NCBI GenBank assembly: GCA_018806985.1
Contig: JADANN010000380.1
Location: forward strand, 1,428,501 to 1,492,500
Source: Angiostrongylus vasorum
Taxonomy: Eukaryota > Nematoda > Chromadorea > Rhabditida > Metastrongylidae
Direction of reading: 5' to 3'
Length of the DNA: 64,000 nucleotides
The position numbers and the translations under genes are program-made. Below, piece by piece: positions 1-10,594 of this stretch; the stretch's first letter is position 1; each line of letters starts with the position of its first letter. The notes beneath the pieces were generated by a model, which was not told the DNA's origin, made no database searches, and saw only the letters and a list, made by a program, of their open reading frames with translations.

Positions 1-255
1 AAGAATTGGTGACAGCTGTACGAAAAGAACAGTGGAGTAGACTTTACGAGAATGCAACCGTCCTCTTTTAAAGCCACCCAAACGATGGGCCGACGTGTTC
101 GTGGCTAATATCAACTACCTGCACTCGCAAATGGCAACAATTTCAGAATTACGGAGTGGGTTACGCAAACGTTACCATATTGGAAGCACACCATCGCCAT
201 GATTGACTCTAGCACGGGAGAGAAACGAATAAAAAAAATGTGCTAAGGCTCGCAC
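1..255 (+). mobile_element. RTE-b non-LTR retrotransposon, 3' end (copy A)
   Basis: Broken-frame translation of the plus strand gives the C-terminal tail typical of one nematode RTE lineage: a PPKRWADVF block, then NYLHSQMATISELRSG. The same block occurs on the plus strand at about 13,250-13,480 and on the minus strand at 26,035-26,460. Only the end of the reverse transcriptase ORF is inside the window; anything upstream lies off the left edge. Several stops show it is dead. It marks the left end of duplication copy A as visible here. Confidence 0.65.
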
Positions 256-379
256 TTCTATAGCACACTATTAGGAGCTGATGATAAACGAGACAAACAG
301 ATGTGCTCTACAAAGACTTGTGCTAAGGAAAGTAATGAAGTGTTTATGAGACAAGAAATTCGGCGGCCTCCGCTTTAAC

Positions 380-880
380 ATATGGAGTGTTAGACATATC
401 AACATATATGAAGCATCGTATTTTCAGCTGTATGGAAGAAGGAGACGATTTTCCACAAGTCGTCCATCGGAAAATGAACAATGGACAGTTGATAGCGCAG
501 CAGAATCGGAGCGGTATAACGGCGTTACAGTGGAAAGACAAGAAGAGCATTATTATACTTTCCTCAGTTCATGACGCAACCACTTATTCTAGGTAACCAA
601 CACTGGAAGTGATTGAAAACTACAAGCAGAAAGGGTTAATCGTGGACACAAGTGATCAGATGGCGACCCACTGTCCATTGATAGAAGAGCTAACAAGTGG
701 TACGTATATTTCCGTTTGGGCACACCCTTTTCTGCCATACTTTAAGTATGTACAGCTATTCTTCCATGTGATCACTCATATGTGTCTGATGAACTCAGTG
801 AGAAAATGCGGATTTTTTCACACTTTTTTCTGGTCACGGAGCAGCACAATCAAAAATAGTCTGTTGAACCTGCCAGAGAG
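380..880 (+). pseudogene. piggyBac-type transposase remnant (copy A)
   Basis: Two frames joined by a stop near 595 carry piggyBac-like blocks in the family order: LQWKDKKSIIILSSVHDA (compare the family's W-K/N-D plus L-S-T-x-H-D region), then VIENYKQKG followed by SDQMATHCP (compare the D-Y-N...G-V-D...S-D-Q-M block), then FFHVITHMCLMNS (compare F-F-H-L-L-D...N-S-Y). Both frames are interrupted and the catalytic aspartates upstream are not recognisable, so it cannot make a transposase. A parallel remnant is at 13,670-14,095. Family assignment rests on motif order only. Confidence 0.6.
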
Positions 881-951
881 GTAAGGTTATAGGAAAGAAT
901 AGCAAACTGTATTTAAAAAATCGTGGATTATAAGTAAGATATGTATACACA

Positions 952-1326
952 AGAGAGCGGATAGTACAGTGGCAGTGATGCCGATTATCACGAGGTCGGA
1001 GCTGGTTCGGTGCCCCTGGGCTCATTGAGCTTCTCATCTCTTCGGTGTCGGAAAAATTGGTACCATGCTTGCCTGGGCAAAAAATCACTCATTGCAATCC
1101 AAGTGCGAACGCTCTAGTCCGGCTGTCTCATGGCTCTAATGAGAACCGACTCAGCCATCGTTCTACGACATTCACGATTAAATGAAAATCTTCAGTCATC
1201 AACCGAAGCAACACGTTAAAGTTGGAGGACCTTAGTGGAAGACGAATGCGAGGGAAACAAATCGAATGTGGGAAGTGCTGGGATCCGCACAGTAGAGCTG
1301 AAGACGGGTCGTATAAAATGTGTATA

Positions 1327-1328
<2 letters not shown>
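952..1328 (+). mobile_element. SINE2: tRNA-derived short interspersed element (copy A)
   Basis: The left end reads like a Pol III promoter: an A-box-like TAGTACAGTGG near 961 and a B-box-like GGTTCGGTGCC about 40 bases later. A body shared with 14,165-14,545 and with minus-strand copies at 36,085, 40,495 and 59,470 follows. The 3' end runs into (TA)n. The family is defined only from copies in this window. Confidence 0.65.

Positions 1329-1329
<1 letters not shown>

Positions 1330-1370
<41 letters not shown>
1330..1370. repeat. (TA)n microsatellite
   Basis: About 20 uninterrupted TA units directly follow the SINE2 3' end. The copy B equivalent at 14,547-14,587 has nearly the same length. Confidence 0.95.
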
Positions 1371-1371
<1 letters not shown>

Positions 1372-2139
1372 GTATGGTTTGCGTGTATAAATTGCAGATA
1401 TCTACAGAACAGAGAAAATGCGCTAAAAACCTCTGTGCATCGTTGATGAGATATGTAACAGGTGTATATGTGGTCCGCCATGTTTGAACGGGACTCGTGT
1501 TGTGAAGACATGACGAGTGAAAAATTTGCGACTCATTGGAGCGAAGCCCTTAATCCTTATCATTGTTTTCCGACGACTTTCCAGTAGAAGGCACAATATT
1601 CCTATTCTTCATGTGGCGTCTACCGAAGCAGTGGTGCCGAGCAGCTGCGTGCTTCTTCTTGGTAAGCAGTGATTACTGTAGATTATATTCGTTGCAACAA
1701 CTGCTTGTCTTAATTGAACTCCACCGCATTCTGTACAGCCATTGGCGATCGCTTTATTCATTTGCGTTCGAGAAAGAACACGAGAGACACAGCAACAAAA
1801 TTTGCTCGATATGTATGTGAAGAGGCATGGAAGACATCGGATATTGTAAGTGTTTATATAATTAGGGATGGAGGTGTTACATTAGTCCAGTATTTAAGCA
1901 ATTCTTGTCAGCCTTTAATGATGATTCATTTTGCAACCACACCACTATTTTGCTGTTTCACTCATCCATGTTCCAGTGAGTTTTCTTGGGTAGTTTCAAC
2001 AGATTGTGGAGATGACCACCATGACATCGCTTTCTCTCAACATCAGATTCATGTCGTCGAGTTGTTCCCTTTATGAGATGTAGGAAATCAATGGTTTTGC
2101 TTAACCAATGTCGGTGTTGTCCGCCTCCATTGTGCAAGA
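1371..2139 (+). other. Duplicated stretch without a recognised gene
   Basis: An exon-like block sits at about 1,733-1,846, opening after TTCTGTACAG and ending at a GTAAGT donor; its frame reads AIGDRFIHLRSRKNTRDT. Copy B has lost four bases at that donor. The block could be an old exon or element debris. From about 1,865 the sequence becomes nearly identical to copy B. Confidence 0.35.
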
Positions 2140-4085
2140 TCCATATTGCCGCGGAGAGGAGAGAAACTCGCTAGGTTCCAAAAACAAAGTACCGGAATCA
2201 CCATGAACTGGGATTTATTCAGCTTATTAGTCGATTCTGGGGAGATGCCGTTATAGATAATATCGACGAGGAATGCGATCTACTCATTCACCATGTCTAC
2301 GCTAGTGGAACGAAAGCTGAGAGTTCGATAGTCATTAAAAAGAGTTCGGTCTCCGGAACCACTCGAGCTGATACGCCAGCTTGAAATCGCACGAGCTATG
2401 GGCAGCCACCAATTCACGTCCGAACTTGCGAAACAATGCAGATAGGCTGTCAAAGAAGATCTTAAAGGGAGAAGAGCAGCAGTTGTGGTCGATGCTGCAG
2501 AGGCTAGGAAAAACATTGACAGAACAAAATGAAGCTTGGCATAGCCAAGATGATTGCACTCCGACGCCCAGTCAGAACAGTTACTGCTTCCAGAAAGGCA
2601 GCTGAGGTAACCATTCACGATTACTACTCGAATCTCTTCAGTAGCCCCCTACCTCATACCCTCACTTAAAGCAAAGAAAGAGGTATTTGTCGTACAAGCG
2701 GTTCTCCTTTCCGTAATCCGACATGCTATTTCTTCAACGAAGAATCCAGCTACACCATGTTCGGCCTGGAATGATCTGAACGCTTGAAGAACTTTCCGCC
2801 AGTGCTCATAAGCGCATTAGCTCGGCCCCTCAAGCGGTATCTGTCAGAATGCAAGGTTCCTTTAGAAAGGAAAACTGGCGAGGCTGTGTTATTGTTCAGG
2901 AACGCTGATATCAGCAACTGTCGTCCAATCCACTTGATGTCTGTGGTCTATAAGCACTTCACTCGGGTCATCCTGAACAGCATTGTGAGCAACCTGGGCT
3001 TTGAAAAGGAGCCAGTAAGGTACACCACATCCACGGGATAGCAAGACTCATAGAAGTATCGCGGAAGTGTAAGAGCTCTGTGCCTCACCTGCATGCATTT
3101 GAAGAAAGCTTTTGACTCAGTTGAGATATAAGCAGTCATGGAAACCCTGGACAGCCAGGGAGTCCCTATTCAGTGTACTAGGATTCTTCGTGCGCCATAT
3201 AAGAATTTCAGGACCAAGCTATCACCACTTTATAACTTTAATAATATGAACGTAAAAGGAGGTATTAGGGAAGGCGATACCTTCCCGCCAAAATTACTTA
3301 CCGTCATCCTCGAGAATGTCATGCGAACAGTGGAATGTGATAACATGGGGCGGAAATCGATGGTCGGCAATAACATCATCTCCGCTTTGGAAACAGATTG
3401 GTTACACATGCCGAATTCATGCTCACTGGAATGAATATCTCTGCATGTTCCAGCCACGTCTCTCTAGGATGGGAAATCGGCATGATGATCGATTTAACTA
3501 CAGAGTTGAGCAGGAGGAAGCGAGCGGATTGGGAAACCTTTGAGAGCATCGGAAATGTGGTGGAGAGAAGGAAGAACACATGAACCCGTGTCAACCCTTT
3601 TGACTCCACAATTCTTCCTAGGCTAACGTATGCATCAGCTAGCTGGCTGCTACTTTATGTCATGAAAGATCACTCAGCGTAATGTAACGCGTAGTCGAAA
3701 GGAGGATGCTAGGTGTATGTCGTGTCACACAGAGAGAGAAAGGATCCGAAGCTCGGATACACGTCAACGATCAAAAGTGAAAGGCACCGTCTTGTATGGC
3801 AAATCCTCGAACTTAAGATGGGCCGGACACGTAATGCATATGAGAGACAACCGAGGACATGAACCGTCAGTGAACAGATTCTTCGAAATGTCAAACGCAT
3901 TGCAAGAAGACCACCGATCCAATGGTCAGAGTTCATCACGAAAAGCCTGGAAGAAATACATGATGCTCAACGAGTCCCTAGAGCATGCTGAACCCTCTGG
4001 GCTACCCTTGCACGCGACAGGGGAATAGTGGAAGGTTTACTGGCGCCCGCTCGAGTCAATCGGCAATCAACGATAAGACAGGTGA
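2140..4085 (+). mobile_element. RTE-a non-LTR retrotransposon, EN-RT linker to 3' end (copy A)
   Basis: Plus-strand translation across several frameshifts follows an RTE-type ORF. It starts with a NWDLFSSLVDSWEDAVIDN-like linker (about 2,200), then a fingers block NCRPIHLMSVVYKHF (about 2,920), an LKKAFDSVE block holding the catalytic Asp of motif A (about 3,105), and at 3,820-4,060 the 3' tail RWAGHVM...WRPLESI. The YxDD region is not readable. At least five stops or shifts make it inactive. Copy B keeps only the part up to the RQG block (15,350-16,515). Confidence 0.8.
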
Positions 4086-4688
4086 TTATGATACGTCGGC
4101 CAGTTGTCATGAGGTCTAGAATCATATCCTTTAAAGTGGAACGATTCTACTCAGGTGGCTTACTATACAGTTTCTCGCGAAAAGAAGGTGGCTCGGTTAA
4201 GCTCTTAATTACATGTTGCTGAAGAACCAGCGTAAGATCCTGTATTTCATCTCAAGGAAGGTACAATTGCATTATTAAGACGCTTTCTTCGGTTGGATTC
4301 CTAGATAAACGTTCCTCTTTGGGTATATTGCGTATGTACTACGTGTTGGAACATTCATTATGTTCGAGCTGTTCAAGTGGCGGCTGAATTCGGGATTATC
4401 TGCACCGGCTTTACTACATCTGTTAGATGCTTCTGACTACTAGAAATCAGGAAAGAACATTGTAACCTATCGTGTCATCCTCAGCTTCGCATTGTCGTTT
4501 TGTCCAGCTGTTGTACCAGCACTTAGTAACACGTTGTGCTCCCTGTGCTTGAATCGATTTTTTCTTTTCTTTGTTCACCATTATGTTTCATTTATTTTCA
4601 TACTTGCTGAAGTTAAAAGAATCTCGTTTTTAAGGTATGGTCATGTAATGGAGAAATTCGAAGTGTATGTTGTGAGGCGGCTATTATT
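4086..4688. other. No gene seen
   Basis: AT-rich unique sequence between the RTE-a end and the GT-rich tract. It is absent from copy B, where the corresponding interval is deleted. No exon pair, repeat or RNA was recognised. Confidence 0.5.
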
Positions 4689-4783
4689 TGTGTGGGCGTA
4701 TGTACGTATTTGCGTGTTTGTGTGCATGTGTATGTGCTTTTGTGTTGTGTGTGTTTATGTGTGTGAATGTCTGTATGTGTGTA

Positions 4784-4838
<55 letters not shown>

Positions 4839-4900
4839 GCATGTGTGTAGGCATTTGTGTATGTGTGTGTGTCTGTGTGAGTCTATGTGTTCGTAACCAT
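4689..4900. repeat. GT-rich tract with pure (GT)n core (copy A)
   Basis: Imperfect GT/GTAT repeats surround a pure (GT)n core at about 4,789-4,828. Copy B has two such cores (16,518-16,570 and 16,652-16,726). Open frames of Cys-Val or His-Thr repeats across it are artefacts. Confidence 0.95.
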
Positions 4901-5037
4901 GCGCACCCATGCGTAAAATTAGCACTTTTGCAGTAAAAAAACCTCTCTATCCTTGCTTGTATGTAGCTCCTCCCAAATGTCTAAAAAAGTCTGGTAAATT
5001 CGCTCCAAAAATAATTCGGAAGAAGTAGGAATTTCAG

Positions 5038-5124
5038 AGAGAAGTCAGTCTGCTTAATGGACGGATCATGCGTCGCGATTGTGGATTCAGTGGAGTTCGG
5101 CAATGAGAAGTGGGTGACTATTAT
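5038..5124 (+). CDS. Upstream exon of methyltransferase copy A
   Basis: Flanked by TTTCAG and a GTATAC donor, 87 bases, identical in copy B at 16,934-17,020. The frame reads EKSVCLMDGSC...VAIVDSVEFGNEKWV. The neighbouring 5' coding stretch in copy B (from ATG 16,873, MSKKSGKFAPKNN) is in a different frame; loss of one AG unit from the CAGAGAGAAG run would join them. Both copies therefore share either an old frameshift or a junction I have misread. Confidence 0.5.
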
Positions 5125-5860
5125 GTATACAGATATGAAATAGATGTCTACTAATTGAAATTGTACTCTTTGCATCATACAGCTGCGCACTGCTTTTTCT
5201 TCAAATTCATTACTACCAGATACAGGTAGTCGCGTTAAGCTGCATTCGAGTACTTTTTTGATCGTTTGATATGAGATGAAAAACAACAGAGAGAACAAAA
5301 AATCATATTTTGATGCGGGAAGATGGCTCAGTGCTGTGGTTTTCTGTGCAAATCGGTGTACGACTAGATATTTTATGCGAATCATAGAGTAGTACTTTCG
5401 GGTATCCGTCACGTTCACAAGGACTGACGACAAGTGTAGTACATGCTTTGCGTGGTGACGATCATTAAGCAAACGATTTAGAGATTCAATGAACACATAA
5501 AACAAGAATTTTTTTGAAGGAATCCGATATTTCGTGGAATCATTCTTGGAAATCTCTGCTTTTCACGGATGGGTTTGATACTTCCAGACAGTAAGCCTTG
5601 TTAACAATAATAAAACTGAATAACTTTAACAGATAATATGTATTTGTAACGTTGAGAGCTTGACGACGAAAGCCTGGATTCAAGCCGATGGAAATTGGAT
5701 AAAGGTGCAATCGATTTCAATTCGTATTTAGTCACGATGATCGGTGGGTTTAGTGACGTTTGTACACCTACACAATAATTTCAAAATAACAACTAGCTCT
5801 GCGTTGAATCCTGATTTAAATTTTGCTTCACATGAAAAGTTTAAAAAACCGTTGGTCATG
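5125..5860 (+). other. Intron or decayed exon region of methyltransferase copy A
   Basis: Aligned to 17,021-17,830. A possible exon around 5,645-5,705 reads KAWIQADGNWI and is only partly kept in copy B. About 150 bases present in copy B at about 17,690-17,840 are missing here. No other element seen. Confidence 0.35.
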
Positions 5861-6092
5861 GGTTGGAGTGCACACCCATAGCCGACCTCCATCATACTTA
5901 GGAGTTTGCAAACCTAACTTGTCTGGTAGGACGGGAAGACTGACTTGTTACATCAGTAGCCCTGATTATTTTCAGAACTTTACATAGGCGAAATATGCAT
6001 TCAGTCATCTCTACGATGTTACAAATAAAGTGAAATGTACCGAGCATCCATCAGGGATTGATAAACGCTAAATACATAGTCTCCCTTTTCTT
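5861..6092 (+). mobile_element. SINE1 body, degraded head (copy A)
   Basis: Matches the body of the SINE1 family: an AACTTGTCTGG-like block, then a TGTTACATCAGTAG block, then ATGCATTCAGTCATC, ending in TGATAAACGC. Present at the matching position in copy B (17,830-18,088), so it predates the duplication. Confidence 0.6.
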
Positions 6093-6352
6093 ATCACTTA
6101 AAGAACGTTTATTCTCATTTCTTGGTTTTTCACAGTAGAATGGTCAAAGTATGGAAGGTTGGGAAAAATGTTTCACTGCACTATCTAGGTGCCGTATAAA
6201 AGCATAGAAAACGTCTCTGAAAATTTTATAGGATGTTATGACGCCAGTGGAATTACACATGTGAAAAGACGTCTGATTCCGAAATCTGCTTGGCAAATTG
6301 TGCATTCAACAACGAAAGACGAGTACAGTTGAACTCGCTCTGTGTCAATTAT

Positions 6353-6760
6353 AGTTACATACCTACTTGGATACTTTGACGGCCCGTCCTCACTGGTTGT
6401 GCAGGCACCAGCACAATTTCCATTTCTTCGGAATTTTGCTGCTTTAGCTATTATGGTTCCCCAGAAACCCGAGGTCGACACAGCCAAAGTCTCCTTAAGG
6501 TCTTTGTCACCACAGGCAGTCACAGCCTTTGTGGATCAGATGGAGATTCGCCACCACCACCATGCGACTAGTTTAGTACCAAGACAGTTGTGGATCCTGG
6601 TATTGGTTCATTCTTAGAGGGGCTTCCTGATGGAAGCACCAGATTCCCTTTTCAACTTGGGAGGCCCTGCTTTGGAGATAAATTTCCCCACTATATATCG
6701 CTTCTCATAACACATCTCAGCCACGATATAGGGGTAAACCGTTGGGATTGTGCCATCTAT
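6353..6760 (+). mobile_element. Repeat family 3, complete-looking insertion found only in copy A
   Basis: About 405 bases starting near CTTGGATACTTTGACGG and ending near GGTAAACCGTTGGGA, with no tRNA-like head and no visible coding domain. Copy B lacks it, so the copy B sequence (about 18,350-18,365) is the empty site. The flanks TCAATTATA and CCATCTATA may be a decayed 9-base target duplication. Other copies: 10,595 (minus), 31,430, 39,645, 48,675 (minus), 53,185, 57,340 and 58,535. Confidence 0.6.
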
Positions 6761-7165
6761 ATCATATTTAATATTATTAATTATCGAGAAACTTAATGTG
6801 GCATCCGTATTGCCTTCACATATCACAGCCATGCCTCACAGCGATCAAGTGAGGTCCATCCGCTCTAATGCTATGAAGAGCCTTACAATTTACTATGAGG
6901 CCGTTCATTTTTGCAATTTTTTTGCTTAATGGGTATCGTAAAGTGTCATGATTTGTTCTGAGATAATGTTACTCTTAATTATGCTTTCGGATGTGAAACT
7001 TTAATTCCTCAACTTTGGAAGACCTCACTGGAGGTTGAGGTTGTTTAACCAGCTGGATAGCCAGCAACACCAATTGGCCAATATAGCGTGATAAACCACT
7101 GGGAGGTGGAAAAGAGGCGGAGACTCAAGTTTTGCTAAACAGTTACTAATATTTGTTTTTAAGAG
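6761..7165. other. Duplicated upstream or intron sequence, no gene seen
   Basis: Aligns with 18,365-18,769 of copy B at reduced identity. It leads into the acceptor of the motif I exon. Nothing else was recognised. Confidence 0.4.
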
Positions 7166-8264
7166 GAAATGTTCGCTAGTGGTGCAGTAGAAATTAGACG
7201 GGACGCTGTTGCTAAAGTGCTCTGTGTGGGTCTTGGTGGAGGGTACCTGAACTCGTACCTCCACCACCGCTTTCCTAAGGTGAAGAAGATAAGTTGTTAA
7301 ATATTGTCCGATTTATAATAATCCTACTTTAAGATGGACCTTACTATTGTCGAGTTGGATCCGATGATGCTACGAATCGCCCGTAAATGGTTTGATTTGG
7401 ATGAAGACTATCGACATCGAGTGATAATCGACGACGGCCTAAATTACATGAAGAGTGCTGCTGAAAGTGGTATTAGAATGCGCCAAATCACAAAATGTCA
7501 CAAATGCTATACTCAGCCATACTTTACAGGCATTCAGTACGACGTAGTGCATCTTGATGCCTGCACAACAGATCCCAACGCTAAATCTTTGTGTCCTCTC
7601 GAGGTCTTCTTCTCGGAAGAAGCATTGAACGTGCTCTTAAAACTGATCAGTAAACGAGGTATTGATAAATCGAGAAGCTGAGCACACATGCTTCGTATGG
7701 TGTGCCAGTAAGCTGTTTATGAGTCTTTTTTTGTAATAGTTCAACTAATTCTCACATTTAAAACCAAGATTCTACAGTTGCTAGCACTATCTGCTATCTG
7801 CCTATGATACTTTCTTGAATACGTTTTCAAAGCGGACCTCCTAACAAATTCCATTTGAATAGGTTTTTTTGTTGGTCATGATTTCCTTTCTATCGACTCT
7901 CAATATTCACGTGCTAAGAGTTTTTAAAAGCGCAGTGCCGGTTAAGTGCCGGTCTTGTATATCGAAAAGAGATTTTCCAGCTTGAAACTACGTAGCTACC
8001 TGGACAACGGTAAATTTCGGCTTGGTTTCACTCTTGGCCATGTTTTCGTATGGAAATGTTGACGTCCTTCTGAACTCGGTGGGCCTTTCTCGGAGATGAT
8101 CATTCGCTGTGTATCGATTTCCGACCAACCATGTGGGAACGGCACACCGCTAGAGGTCGAAGAAGGGGGAGGGACGATGCAAGCGATGTGAACAAATGTT
8201 GATCCAATCTGCTTGTATGTGCGTGTTGATATTATACGTGCCGTATACCCGTCTCCAATTTTCT

Positions 8265-8470
8265 TTTGCCTGACTCGGTATCACAGATATTGTAAGGTCT
8301 CAACACTTCTTGCACTCGAACTGATTCCCCGCATCCATCATCCACGAAAGTCTTCAGATTCATTTGTGGACTCCTCTGATGCTTGAAGATTCTTGATCTT
8401 CCTTGTCGATGTCCTTGAATGTCAGTACACCAAATTCTTCCCGAAACCCCGGGATATCCATGGTAGAGCG
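8265..8470 (-). mobile_element. SINE2-like fragment inside methyltransferase intron (copy A)
   Basis: The minus strand matches the 3' two thirds of SINE2, with the block seen on the plus strand as CACTTCTTGCACTCGA and the later CCATCATCCACG. No tRNA-like head is visible. Also present in copy B at 19,895-20,110, so it predates the duplication. Confidence 0.5.
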
Positions 8471-8810
8471 TTCCCTGGTCTTCATCATAGCCTTCGTAGA
8501 TCCAACTATGCTCTCCAAACAACTATAGAAGAAATTTCCTGGCTTCTTAAGAAGGGAAGGCGTAGTTAGCCGACGACAGGGTAGAAGCAAGGCCTTGCTC
8601 GAATTGAACAGCATCTGTGTCTATAATAAGTCAACTAAGTGCAAACAAAACTTATCCGTAGATGACTGAAGCAAAGAAACATTTCCAGGTGTTGTAATTG
8701 TGAACGTGATAAGCATGAAGTACAATTCCGAACTATTTGCTAAGCAGGTGAAGTACTTCCACACAGTTTATTTTCCTATAAATCCTGTTTTTATGCAAGA
8801 ACTCGCGTGA

Positions 8811-9770
8811 TCACTATTTTTTTTTGTAATGAACAGAAATAAGTAGCTTCATCGTCCTTAAATGCGTCATTATTCACGAATTCTAATGCAAACGCTTATA
8901 ATCGACATTTCCAAAACCTACATGAAATCTTCAAAAAGCCCAATCCATGCAAAAAGGATGTCGACGTTGTTGTGCATAGACTCACGTAAACGGTTGAATT
9001 TCAGGTAAAATCACGTTTTGAAAAAATTCTTCCACCAATGCGTTTTAAAACCCCGGTCCTATTCTTTTGAATGTGGTAGGTATTTGATTGTACTCCTGCC
9101 AGATCCCTACATTCCTAATCTCAACCTTACACCAAATTCTCTATTTTTGATGTTTCTCAAACATTTGCTTCTAGGTGATGTCGTGTTCATTTACTACAAG
9201 ACCTGAAGGCTTGGATGCGGTTTATCGAGAATTTGCTGGTTATTCTAGAACGGATGGACAAATTCTGCTGTAGATTCTTCGCTGTTCAGAAGATCAACAA
9301 CAACTTTTACTGCCGCTGTTACTTCTACAATTGACTGTTCATAATACTAGAAAAAAAGTTGTTCTTAGAGCTTTTGCTGTCTGCTGTAGATGTTTTATGA
9401 AACAACTTGTCTGCGTTGGTGAGTTCTTGTGGTAATGAGTTCTTGCATACCACGCGTGACTTTTGCACGTGTCGCAGCTCGTACCCTCAAACTTGGATGA
9501 TTAAACCGTTTGTAACTGTATTAATACAATAATGACGTAACAACACCAAAAGAGTGCAAGCAACAAGAGCATAATAGGAGTGAATAAGCGAGGTTAAGAT
9601 GGTGAAAGAGAAGTGATCTTTGAGAGAAGACAGCAGCTCTGCCACAGGCTTGTGTCGTAGTATGATGCGTCTATTGATAGAGAATGCAACAGTAATGCTA
9701 TAGCAGGACGACATACTAGAAGACACATCTGAGATTACGATAATAGTTCAGTGAGACGAATATATTAGAT
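8811..9770. other. Conserved duplicated 3' flank, function unknown
   Basis: Bases 8,880-9,240 are nearly identical to 20,460-20,830. After about 9,250 divergence rises and alignment ends near 9,770. A short plus-strand ORF at 9,018-9,206 exists, but copy B breaks it, so it is not supported as a gene. Confidence 0.4.
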
Positions 9771-10594
9771 TCGGTATTTGGACAGTAGAATATAGAGTTG
9801 TATTTGGTAGGCTTTGTTTTCTGTCAGCAAGCTGTAGGTGGAATGCTGTACTTTGTATGACTTCGCCACGCGGGACCTTCTTCGTAGCCGCCATGAATTA
9901 CCTCGAGTTTGGGTTTAAACTGTTTGTAGCAGTAATAACAATACAATAATAACAATGTGACAATATCTAGTTGGGTGAAGGAATACGAGCGAAGCAATTG
10001 AGCTGGAGGCTCACATACGCACACACACACACACTGAACTGGAATAGTGCTCCTTATATTCCTTCTGTAATGGGGCTTTTACGGAAAGAACCAGAGACAG
10101 TGCTCAGAGAGAGGTTCCGAAGCTTACTCAGCCAGGACAATCCGATACAGCTCCTTACATAGAAGGTTCATGAAGTCTATATTTATACATTAGCTGATAC
10201 AGAAAGTACATGTGAAAGCAGCGCAGCTGCTCGCACGAAAAGTTCATTTGAAAAGTGGCACAAGGGCTGTGCAAAAAGTTGATTGGAACGGCAGATGCTG
10301 CAAAGTACATGCAGCTGACAGCAGCTCATTCAGTGTCAGCACTATTGGACAAAGAAGTTACAGAATCCCTTTCGAGACAGTTGCCAGGCAAGCGCATGAG
10401 GTGTTCACTAAGAAACATTCTGCGGAATGTGCAAGGATAGATGTATGATGATTAACAAACAGTTGATATACGAGACTTGAGATAATGTAGAAATAGGGAC
10501 TATTCAGGAAATAGTTACCATATTCGGTCTGGACGTGGAACCCCTTAAAATATGCATGGAGTCTCAAGAAAGCATAGAAATGAATGGTTTACCG
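9771..10594. other. Spacer after copy A, no gene seen
   Basis: Unique AT-rich sequence with a short (AC)n run at about 10,019-10,034. Short ORFs on both strands have no recognisable domain and no splice-compatible partners. Confidence 0.4.

Larger units (their letters stand above)
4977..8810 (+). pseudogene. METTL13-like / spermidine-synthase-fold methyltransferase, copy A (probably broken)
   Basis: Class I SAM-dependent methyltransferase exons in order: 7,166-7,279 (motif I, KVLCVGLGGGYLNSYL), 7,334-7,469 (acidic post-I TIVELDPMM and the VIIDDGLNYM loop), 7,530-7,658 (YDVVHLDAC), 8,689 onward (GVVIVNVISMKYNSEL). Intron phases agree at all three junctions, with introns of 54, 60 and 1,030 bases. 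An upstream exon at 5,038-5,124 reads SVCLMDGSCVAIVDS. The METTL13-like family methylates proteins; this substrate is unknown. Damage: the presumed ATG at 4,977 hits a stop after an extra A, an exon-sized block kept in copy B at 17,736-17,797 is missing, and exon 8,689 ends early in TGA at 8,808-8,810. The motif I, II and III exons are intact, so a shorter protein cannot be excluded. Confidence 0.7.
1..9770 (+). repeat. Tandem segmental duplication, copy A
   Basis: This block aligns in order with 13,250-21,350. The offset is about 13,210 bases through 1,000-3,100 and falls to about 11,600 by 7,300-9,400 because of indels. Shared landmarks are the RTE-b 3' end, piggyBac remnant, SINE2 with (TA)n tail, RTE-a remnant, (GT)n tract, methyltransferase exons and a 3' intergenic stretch. 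Similarity fades at about 9,770 here and 21,350 in copy B. The left edge may lie outside the window. Divergence is uneven, see the findings. Confidence 0.85.

Noticed and set aside
1128..1511. Minus-strand ORF of 127 codons
   Set aside because: Runs through SINE2 and the (TA)n tract in reverse; no domain.
4492..4896. ORF of 134 codons ending in Cys-Val repeats
   Set aside because: It runs through the (GT)n tract; the translation is low-complexity and not shared with copy B in length.
4981..5505. Minus-strand ORF of 174 codons
   Set aside because: Antisense to the conserved methyltransferase exon at 5,038-5,124; copy B breaks it by frameshifts.
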